From contig NZ_CP112933.1 in assembly GCF_034366785.1 (NCBI RefSeq), forward strand, positions 1 to 57,766: a stretch of DNA of 57,766 nt, written 5' to 3'. Numbering within the stretch: the stretch's first letter is position 1; every line of letters starts with the position of its first letter. The notes under the pieces were generated by a model, which was given only the letters and a program-made list of their open reading frames with translations, was not told the DNA's origin and did no database searches. This document shows, one piece after another, positions 15,742 to 22,171 of the stretch. This DNA comes from Candidatus Trichorickettsia mobilis. GTDB taxonomy: Bacteria; Pseudomonadota; Alphaproteobacteria; Rickettsiales; Rickettsiaceae. The translations under genes and the position numbers were made by a program.

Positions 15742-16113
15742 TTAATCGAAGTCAACACCTTTTTTTACTTTTATATATTTTTTTTTACTTTTATATACTT
15801 CCTTTATTTGATCTAGCTTAATTGGATTAACTCTAAACTTATAAATTTTTCTAGAAGACATATTATCTATATTTTTTAGTAATCCTTCTTCTTCAAAAAC
15901 TTTTACAGCTTTATATATAGCACCAGGAGTGACACCAGCCATATCAGCTAGAGTAACAGCAGTAACAGTAGCAATATTATCTATTTCTATATCAGCCAAA
16001 ACCCTTAAAACTTGCCGTTGTTTTTTGGTCAACACGTCATAGTGCTCGATAGCCTCAAGTAGCTCTTCCTTGCTGTCCATATATACTCCCGCTTCTAGTT
16101 TTAATGCTTTCAT
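15742..16113 (-). CDS. MarR-like winged-helix regulator
   Basis: 123 aa (or 112 aa from the ATG at 16080, which has a good GGGAG site). Helical core YDVLTKKQRQVLRVLADIE, recognition part TLADMAGVTPGAIYKAVKVFEE, and a wing (KNIDNMSSRKIYKFRV) fit a winged helix. It could be the regulator of the divergent 16454-16737 promoter region, deciding between early operons. The basic C-terminal tail (KSKKKYIKVKKG) may add DNA contact. Confidence 0.65.
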   Translation of the reverse strand: MKALKLEAGVYMDSKEELLEAIEHYDVLTKKQRQVLRVLADIEIDNIATVTAVTLADMAGVTPGAIYKAVKVFEEEGLLKNIDNMSSRKIYKFRVNPIKLDQIKEVYKSKKKYIKVKKGVDFD

Positions 16114-16114
16114 G

Positions 16115-16453
16115 TTATTTACCTAAAAAATAAGTTATTAGCCCTACTGTTATGGCTGTTGAAGAAATGACTAGCCCTACCATACTCAGTATTACATCGC
16201 TTTTAACTTTAGTAAGATCGGCTTTGATTTTAGCAAGGTCAGCTTTAGTAACCATATTTTCTTTAATGTTAGCTATATCGGCTTTCATGATCTTTATGTC
16301 AGCTTTGATATCAACAATATCCGCTTTTATGTTATCTTGTTCTTTTTTATATTCGCTTATTGAACCAACTTCTACTATAGCTTCAGACTGTTGCTCGCTA
16401 AAACCGCTTGCTATCAACCTTTTAACTGCTGTATGAGTATTTAAAGCTACCAT
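16115..16453 (-). CDS. DUF1640-like coiled-coil membrane protein
   Basis: 112 aa. N-terminal HTAVKRLIASGFSEQQSEAIVE matches the start of DUF1640/CCDC90-like proteins; a coiled coil of repeated (K/I)-A-D-I units follows (residues about 45-85, with NMVTKADLAKIKADL), then a C-terminal hydrophobic helix (LSMVGLVISSTAITVGLITYF). First gene of the leftward block, just right of the divergent promoter region. Confidence 0.75.
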   Translation of the reverse strand: MVALNTHTAVKRLIASGFSEQQSEAIVEVGSISEYKKEQDNIKADIVDIKADIKIMKADIANIKENMVTKADLAKIKADLTKVKSDVILSMVGLVISSTAITVGLITYFLGK

Positions 16454-16568
16454 AAACTACCTCAAAACTTTACTATTAAACTTAAAGCGTTTGTTAATTA
16501 TCATTAACTATATACTTTCTTCTACTTTTTGTAAACTTATTTTATACTTTCTATAAAACAATTAGTTG

Positions 16569-16597
16569 TTGACAAAGAAAATGAGAATGGATAATTA
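16569..16597 (+). promoter_or_regulatory. Candidate sigma70-type promoter
   Basis: TTGACA at 16569-16574, 17-base spacer, TAATTA at 16592-16597. It faces the nuclease-methylase gene about 140 bases downstream and lies in the 284-base gap between divergent operons. This gap (16454-16737) holds no gene that I can support. Confidence 0.45.
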
Positions 16598-16737
16598 TTG
16601 GAATGTACTTATGGCTATTTTTATTATCGGCCGTAGGTACGTTGAATAGTAAGTGTTGTTTCATAAAAACTTCATCATCACAGAACAGTTAATAAAACTT
16701 ATAAGATATAATGTATATAATTTTGTCGTAGATTAAT

Positions 16738-19476
16738 ATGTACTCTGAACCAGCTTCTAGATGGATTATTGATAATGCTTTACAAAATAATGGCTGGATA
16801 ATTGACCCAAGACATCCTAAAAGAAATGTTATTCTAGAAGCAACAGAATTACCAGAACGTTATAGAAAAAGACTTGAAGGAAAAAGTCCAGATTATAGCT
16901 TGTTTGATGATAACGGAAGCTTAATCGGAATAATCGAAGCTAAAAATCCTAAAAAAAACTTAGATGAAGCTCTGGAGCAAGCTATTAATTATGCTAAACT
17001 ACTTGAAGAGCCTAAATTTGTACTAGCTGCTAACGGCGTGTTTTGCAAAACATTTCACGTAAAAGAAAACGCTCCCCTTATAATAGACGGTGAAGAAGTA
17101 AAAGAAATCATAAAGTATAAACATGCTTTAGAATTCGTTAATGCCAATTCTCTAGAAATAACTCCTTTTAAAATTAGAAAATCTAGAGAAGACTTACTAA
17201 AAGTTTTCAATAACATTGATAATTATTTGTGGGAAGATAATATTCAAGCTGGATTGCCTCGGTTTTTAGAATTTGCTAACTTGTTGTTTTTAAAATTATT
17301 AGGTGAACATGAAAAGAAATCTGATTGGCAAGAATTAAAGAATGCTAAATGTAAAGTAGATTACTTAAACAAGCTTATCATACCTAAATTAATTAAAGAT
17401 TATGATGCAAAAGACGTTTTTGTTGAATCTACTATAAGAAAAGAAACTACTTTACAAAAAATTATAGACGCTCTTAACGACCTGCATTTAACTTCTACCA
17501 ATTCTGATGTTAAAGGCGACGCTTTCGAATATTTCTTAAAAAACAGTACCTCAACAAAAAATGATTTAGGACAGTATTTTACTCCTAGAAATATTGTAAA
17601 GGCAATGATTCATCTCGTAAAGCCTACTATAAATGATACTGTGTATGATCCATTTTGTGGAACAGGCGGTTTTCTTACCGAATCATTTAATTACATTAAG
17701 AATACACATCAATTAAACAATGAAAAACTAGAGCATCTAAAATGCAAAGTTCTTTTTGGACGTGACGCTTCCGTATCTGCTCGAATTGCTAAAATGAATG
17801 CTATTTTACACGGAGACGGTCATAGCGGTATAACTCATGTGAAAGATACTTTAGAAGAACCGGTGCATCAACAATACTCCGTTGGTTTAACTAACATTCC
17901 ATTCTCTCAAAATAAAAAAAATAATGAATATAGCCGTCTTTACCAATGTGGTTTAGCCAAAAATAACGGCGACGCCATTTGTATTCTACATCTTTTTGAA
18001 TCAATCAAAGAAAAAGGAAGGTTAGCTGCTGTAGTTCCAGAGGGGTTTTTGTTCAGAAAAGATTTAAGTGAGGTAAGAAAATTTCTGATCGATCACAGCG
18101 ACTTAAGACTTATCGCATCTTTACCTCCTGGAGTATTTTTACCTTATACAAAAGTTAAAACTGATATTATTTATTTAGAGAATATTCATCATCCTCAGAA
18201 AAAACAAAATTTCTTTTTCTTTGTGGTTAATAATGACGGCTATACGTTAAATAATCACCGAAGAAAAATAGAAGGAGAAAACGATTTAGATATATTAGAA
18301 AGTACCAATATTGATGAATATTCAGAAGAAATAAAGAATTTTGTATTGATTAATTTCGATAAAGTAAAAGAAAATAATTATAATTTAGTTGGTAAAATTT
18401 ACAAAAAAGAAAACAAAAAAAATAATAATCATTCTTTTGTTAGCTTAAAAGAATTAGAAAAAGAAAATATTATTTCAGTAAAAAAAGGCGAAGCAATCAC
18501 TCAACTAAAAGCAGTAGATGGTAATATTCCGGTAATTGCTGGTGGTGTATCGAGTCCTTATAATCACAATGTAGCCAATCATCAAGCTAATGTAATAACT
18601 ATTAGTTCTTCAGGTTCAGCAGGTTATGTTTGGTATCACGATTATCCTATTTGGGCTTCTGATTGTATTGTAATTAAAGCTAATGAAAATCAATTTTTAA
18701 CTAAGTATCTTGCTTACTGTCTAAAAGCTAATCAAAAATTAATTTATGAGTTGCAAAAAGGAACTTCTCAACAACACGTTTATTGGAATGATTTACAGCA
18801 TATCAATATACCTTTTGCTTCTATAGAAAAGCAGCATAGAATTGTAAAAGAACTAGATAGTTATCAAATTATAATCAGCAGTTTAAAAAAAGCTGTAGAG
18901 TCTTGGAAACCTTGTTTTGAGATTGATAAAAACTGGGGATTGGTAAAAATAGGTGATATTTGTACAAAAATTTACGCTGGTGGTGACGCGCCTAAAAATA
19001 ATTTTTCAGCTATAAAGACAGATTATTTTAATATCCCCATTTTTTCAAATGGGATCGAAAATAAAGCTTTGTATGGGTATACTAATATTTTTAAAATCAA
19101 TCAAGCCTGCGTAACAGTATCCGCAAGAGGAACTATCGGCCATGCTACACCTAGAAACGAACCTTTTTTTCCTATAGTTAGATTACTCGTATTAATTCCT
19201 AAAGAATATGTCAATTATATATACTTAGCTTATGCTATTAATTCCATCGAATTAAAAAATTCAGGGAGTACTACTCCTCAGCTAACTATACCTGAATTAT
19301 CATCTCATAAATTATATTTACCGCCTTTAGATAAACAACAAGAGATAGTAGAGCAGCTTGAGCAAGAGCGTAAAATGATAGACTTGCAAAAAGAAACTGT
19401 AAAATTATTCCAAAATAAATTAGATAAAAAACTAGATGAATTAATTAGACAACCAAGCTATAACAATTTTAATTAA
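16738..19476 (+). CDS. Fused nuclease-methyltransferase-specificity protein (type I-like, single chain)
   Basis: 912 aa. Residues 51-69 carry a PD-(D/E)XK-type nuclease motif (PDYSL ... IIEAK). Residues about 155-540 are a HsdM-like N6-adenine methylase: motif I DPFCGTGG at 304-311, and NIPF at 386-389 in the place of NPPF. Residues about 560-905 hold two type I specificity (HsdS) half-domains, each closed by a helix (IEKQHRIVKEL; LDKQQEIVEQL). No DEAD/H translocase is present. It may be a type IIG-like restriction-modification enzyme or an epigenetic defence of the prophage. Strong A/T-rich codon use. Confidence 0.85.
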   Translation: MYSEPASRWIIDNALQNNGWIIDPRHPKRNVILEATELPERYRKRLEGKSPDYSLFDDNGSLIGIIEAKNPKKNLDEALEQAINYAKLLEEPKFVLAANGVFCKTFHVKENAPLIIDGEEVKEIIKYKHALEFVNANSLEITPFKIRKSREDLLKVFNNIDNYLWEDNIQAGLPRFLEFANLLFLKLLGEHEKKSDWQELKNAKCKVDYLNKLIIPKLIKDYDAKDVFVESTIRKETTLQKIIDALNDLHLTSTNSDVKGDAFEYFLKNSTSTKNDLGQYFTPRNIVKAMIHLVKPTINDTVYDPFCGTGGFLTESFNYIKNTHQLNNEKLEHLKCKVLFGRDASVSARIAKMNAILHGDGHSGITHVKDTLEEPVHQQYSVGLTNIPFSQNKKNNEYSRLYQCGLAKNNGDAICILHLFESIKEKGRLAAVVPEGFLFRKDLSEVRKFLIDHSDLRLIASLPPGVFLPYTKVKTDIIYLENIHHPQKKQNFFFFVVNNDGYTLNNHRRKIEGENDLDILESTNIDEYSEEIKNFVLINFDKVKENNYNLVGKIYKKENKKNNNHSFVSLKELEKENIISVKKGEAITQLKAVDGNIPVIAGGVSSPYNHNVANHQANVITISSSGSAGYVWYHDYPIWASDCIVIKANENQFLTKYLAYCLKANQKLIYELQKGTSQQHVYWNDLQHINIPFASIEKQHRIVKELDSYQIIISSLKKAVESWKPCFEIDKNWGLVKIGDICTKIYAGGDAPKNNFSAIKTDYFNIPIFSNGIENKALYGYTNIFKINQACVTVSARGTIGHATPRNEPFFPIVRLLVLIPKEYVNYIYLAYAINSIELKNSGSTTPQLTIPELSSHKLYLPPLDKQQEIVEQLEQERKMIDLQKETVKLFQNKLDKKLDELIRQPSYNNFN

Positions 19477-19489
19477 AAAAAAACGCCCC
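19468..19489. repeat. 22-bp direct repeat, left copy (T9-hairpin type)
   Basis: Identical 22-base block at 19468-19489 and 20392-20413: TTTAATT, nine A, then CGCCCC. Each is followed by a G-rich arm (GGGAG or GGGGAG) 12-15 bases later. Read leftward this is an imperfect GC hairpin with a T9 tail. The two copies bracket the 19528-20382 gene pair. Confidence 0.7.
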
Positions 19490-19527
19490 GCTAAATTAAT
19501 AGGGAGTGCAATATATACAAAATAACT

Positions 19528-19911
19528 ATGAATAAGCTAGTATCAATTTTAATTATCGTACTCATCTTAAGCGTTAGTATTTTTGTATATTTGTTTACCG
19601 AAGGCGTTGTTTCATACAGCGAGGTAAAAGCAATAGAGTTGGTATCTATATTGCTTACAGTTGCAACTATTACTCTTACAGGAGTTGCAATTATCGTGGC
19701 AATTGCAGCGGTGTGGGGATATAATACTATATTAGTACAAGCTTCCGAAAGTGCAAAACAAGAAGCTTATAACAAACTCAGAAACGAATTATTACCTGAT
19801 TTAAGAAAGGAAATTTTAGAAGAGGTGGATATAAAATTTAACGCTATTAAGGACAACGATAACAGTAAACAAGAAGATATGTTAAATACTATTAAAAGAC
19901 AGGAGGTGTAG
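19528..19911 (+). CDS. Two-TM membrane protein with cytoplasmic helix
   Basis: 127 aa. Two hydrophobic segments (residues about 4-24 and 40-65), then a charged helix (SAKQEAYNKLRNELLPDLRKEI) and disordered tail. It ends three bases before the metallopeptidase gene and is probably its functional partner, since small membrane proteins often accompany ImmA/IrrE-type peptidases. No family name recognised. Confidence 0.65.
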   Translation: MNKLVSILIIVLILSVSIFVYLFTEGVVSYSEVKAIELVSILLTVATITLTGVAIIVAIAAVWGYNTILVQASESAKQEAYNKLRNELLPDLRKEILEEVDIKFNAIKDNDNSKQEDMLNTIKRQEV

Positions 19912-19914
19912 GTT

Positions 19915-20382
19915 ATGACAGAAAAAATTAACCCGTTAGATATACTACACAAATACTACAGAGAAGCTCCGGTAAATTTAAATGGTATAGCTAACGATTT
20001 TGGTATTGCCGTTATGTATGCCGATTTAGGCAATAATGTTTCGGGTGCTATAAAAAAAGATAGTGTTTTTGGCGGCTCTGCTGGTTATCTGATTATTGTA
20101 AACGACAAACACCACCCTAATCGTCAACGCTTTACTTTAGCTCACGAAATAGCGCATTTTATATTGCACAAAGATTTTATCGGCGATGGCATAAAAGATG
20201 ACGCTTTATATAGAAGTAATTTGTCAAATGCACTAGAGCGTCAAGCTGATAAGTTAGGTGCCGATATGCTTATGCCTTGGCGATTAGTGAACAAACTAAG
20301 AATAGAATATAACAACGATACTGATAAGATTGCAGAAAAATTGCAAGTATCAAAAGAAGCTTTAAGAATACTCTTAAGCTAA
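19915..20382 (+). CDS. ImmA/IrrE-family metallopeptidase
   Basis: 155 aa. Zinc motif HEIAH at residues 77-81 in RFTLAHEIAHFILH, and a downstream LERQADKLGADMLMP block carrying the third ligand region. The family cleaves repressors (ImmA) or acts in stress and toxin-antitoxin settings. There is no XRE regulator next to it; the partner is instead the two-TM protein. The ATG at 19915 follows AGGAGG closely. The pair may be a small accessory (moron) unit. Confidence 0.85.
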   Translation: MTEKINPLDILHKYYREAPVNLNGIANDFGIAVMYADLGNNVSGAIKKDSVFGGSAGYLIIVNDKHHPNRQRFTLAHEIAHFILHKDFIGDGIKDDALYRSNLSNALERQADKLGADMLMPWRLVNKLRIEYNNDTDKIAEKLQVSKEALRILLS

Positions 20383-20391
20383 ACACTATAA

Positions 20392-20413
20392 TTTAATTAA
20401 AAAAAAACGCCCC
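20392..20413. repeat. 22-bp direct repeat, right copy
   Basis: Exact second copy of the block at 19468-19489. Here the following sequence gives CCCC/GGGG pairing with a CTATAAAAC-type loop. It directly precedes the 19-base leader motif at 20430. Confidence 0.7.
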
Positions 20414-20560
20414 TCTATAAAACGGGGAGCGCTGATATACAGAAAGTAAAGAGTCGTATGACCCAAATAATAAATAAAGAAAGAGCAGAAATTGAGAAAG
20501 TAGCCCTTTTTTATTTCGTATATTTATATATAGCTCAAAATAAAGTTTTAGACAAGAGAA

Positions 20561-20590
20561 AAGAGTGGACAAATCTGTCCACTCTTTTTT
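20561..20590 (+). terminator. Intrinsic terminator 1 in the replication leader
   Basis: Perfect 11-bp stem AAGAGTGGACA / TGTCCACTCTT with a four-base loop (AATC) and a T-run after it; A-rich on the other side, so it may work both ways. Confidence 0.75.
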
Positions 20591-20714
20591 ATTTAGTAAA
20601 TTTTATTGTGTATAAGCTAAAAAACTTTGTTTTCTCCAGCTTACAGCACATTTCTCTGAAAATTCTAGAATTAATTTATAGCAAAATTTGTTCGTTTTTG
20701 GCTCTTTTAACTCA

Positions 20715-20744
20715 AAAGAGTGGACAAACCTGTCCTCTCTTTTT
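20715..20744 (+). terminator. Intrinsic terminator 2 in the replication leader
   Basis: 12-bp stem with one mismatch (AAAGAGTGGACA / TGTCCTCTCTTT), loop AACC, followed by further T. It repeats the core GAGTGGACAAA of terminator 1, 154 bases away. Confidence 0.7.
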
Positions 20745-20794
20745 GTTAGCGAAGATATGCTATCATTTCACCTTTGAATTTAAAAAAGGTGTAT

Positions 20795-21553
20795 ATGTAT
20801 AACGAGTTAAATATCGATCGCATTAATCAGTGTCTTATAAAGTACAACATTTGTTTTGAAGCAAAATACTTTTATCTCTCGTTTTTAGAAAAGCAAAAAA
20901 TCTTCTTACCTTTTAAAGCGAACAAAAAAAATCTAGCTCTTCAATTTTGTAATAATTGCGACAAAAGCAGTTTGAAGAGAGTCCAAAGAGTTCTCCAAAA
21001 ACTAGAATCCTCCAACCTAATAAAACGTACTTACGGAACTGCTAACAACGGCAAACGTAATATCGGTAATTCTTTATTCCTCCAGCTAATACCACCACTA
21101 CCTTACAGATTCATCCAAGCTGAAATTATTGAGTTAGCCACACGAAATTATAAAGGGCAACCGATATGCAGTATTTGGGTAGGAAATTTAAACGATCTTC
21201 ACGATGAGTACTACTACACAAAGTTACACTCCATTTTAATCGAACAAAAGAAAACCCAAGAAGACAAAGCCTTTACCGACATACAAAAAGGCGATCACCT
21301 ATATTTTATCGCCGAAGAATACCAGACCAACTCAGGTGTAATATTGTTAAACAACGAGTTCCATTTTTTCAATGAATGGTTGATGAGAGAGTATTTAAAG
21401 GCACAAGAAAGTTTAAATATTGTTGAAGAACTTTGGAAAGAAGAAGAGGAAGAACTAGAAGAAAACCCTCTCTTAGACTCAAAAAAAAAAACAGGGACAA
21501 TATATAGAAATTATAGAGAGCCAATGTTTGGCTTAGGAGCAATAGCGATATGA
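20795..21553 (+). CDS. Winged-helix replication protein (initiator candidate)
   Basis: 252 aa from the ATG at 20795 (AAAAAGGTG upstream; the earlier TTG at 20774 is less likely). Residues about 35-95 form a winged helix: KANKKNLALQFCNNCDKSSLKR, QRVLQKLESSNLIKRTY, then a basic wing. The second half is mixed alpha/beta and ends in a very acidic helix (EELWKEEEEELEE). It leads a chain of ATGA-overlapping genes ending in DnaB, so a role in replication start is inferred from context. Confidence 0.65.
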   Translation: MYNELNIDRINQCLIKYNICFEAKYFYLSFLEKQKIFLPFKANKKNLALQFCNNCDKSSLKRVQRVLQKLESSNLIKRTYGTANNGKRNIGNSLFLQLIPPLPYRFIQAEIIELATRNYKGQPICSIWVGNLNDLHDEYYYTKLHSILIEQKKTQEDKAFTDIQKGDHLYFIAEEYQTNSGVILLNNEFHFFNEWLMREYLKAQESLNIVEELWKEEEEELEENPLLDSKKKTGTIYRNYREPMFGLGAIAI

Positions 21554-21612
21554 CTGGAGAGTTAAGATTCAGGAAATTTATTATTAACGGAAGAGTGGAG
21601 AAAGCTGCATGA
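21550..21612 (+). CDS. Very small coupled frame (20 aa)
   Basis: ATG overlaps the previous stop (ATGA) and its own stop overlaps the next ATG. MTGELRFRKFIINGRVEKAA. Kept only because both junctions are perfectly coupled; could be a chance frame. Confidence 0.3.
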   Translation: MTGELRFRKFIINGRVEKAA

Positions 21613-21752
21613 AAGTTCAATCTGAGAAAGAAATGACGATAAGAATAATAGCTACAAGGCTAAAGAGGTCGAGAGCAGAGAATAACGCCTCAGAGAATTT
21701 CTTTAATGATGTAGATGTACTAATAGACCTAATTTTAGGAGGCGAGGCATGA
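21609..21752 (+). CDS. Small helical protein (47 aa)
   Basis: Overlaps both neighbours by four bases (ATGA at each end). Basic first half (MTIRIIATRLKRSRAENNA), acidic hydrophobic second half (FFNDVDVLIDLILGG). No family recognised; part of the replication gene chain. Confidence 0.5.
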   Translation: MKVQSEKEMTIRIIATRLKRSRAENNASENFFNDVDVLIDLILGGEA

Positions 21753-22171
21753 AAGCACAAGTGTTAACTCTATGCAAAAGAACTTCTCAAGAAAAGAAGG
21801 CTTTTCGTAGATATTTAGAAGTCGGTAAAAATATTACTAGAGCTAATGACTCGACAAAAACTCTAGGTAATAAACAAGCTAATGTTCTGCTAGCCACACT
21901 AATAGAATTACTTTTTAGAGAAGAAGATAAAACCATTTTTGTAGATCATAAATTTTTATCAGAAATAACTCTTTGTAGCCATAACCAAAACAGAAATATT
22001 TTAAACCAATTAAGCGATATCCTCAATTGTAAATATCGTAGTTGCGTAAAGTTTAAAGGTGAACGTAGAAGCTATGGATATGTAATTGCTTTTACTCATG
22101 ACGGGGAGCAAAGAATAAGTACTCCAGAATTATTTTATAATATGGAGGTAGAGCGTGAAAAACTCCTCTAA
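21749..22171 (+). CDS. Plasmid replication-type winged-helix protein, short form
   Basis: 140 aa. Segment KTLGNKQANVLLATLIELLF, FVDHKFLSEITLCSHNQNRNIL, then a wing FKGERRSYGYVIAF and ISTPELFYNM. The same order of elements is present in the N-terminal ~135 residues of the next gene, so the two are paralogues of a Rickettsiales plasmid replication-type domain. Ends by overlapping the next gene's GTG start by 17 bases. Confidence 0.6.
   Translation: MKAQVLTLCKRTSQEKKAFRRYLEVGKNITRANDSTKTLGNKQANVLLATLIELLFREEDKTIFVDHKFLSEITLCSHNQNRNILNQLSDILNCKYRSCVKFKGERRSYGYVIAFTHDGEQRISTPELFYNMEVEREKLL

Larger units (their letters stand above)
20383..20794 (+). promoter_or_regulatory. Leader/control region of the replication block
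   Basis: About 410 bases with no gene I trust. It holds the right 22-bp repeat (20392), the 19-base leader motif CGCTGATATACAGAAAGTA (20430-20448), a frame starting ATGACCCAAA at 20458, and two nearly identical hairpin terminators (20561 and 20715). The 114-aa frame from 20458 runs straight through both hairpins and is hydrophobic without pattern; at most its first part is a leader peptide. The layout suggests attenuation control of the gene at 20795. Confidence 0.5.

Noticed and set aside
16152-16436. 94-aa rightward frame opposite the DUF1640-like gene
   Set aside because: Antisense to a repetitive coiled coil; composition explained by that.
20458-20802. 114-aa rightward frame starting ATGACCCAAA
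   Set aside because: It runs through two strong hairpin terminators and has a hydrophobic, patternless composition; kept only as a possible leader peptide in the regulatory entry.
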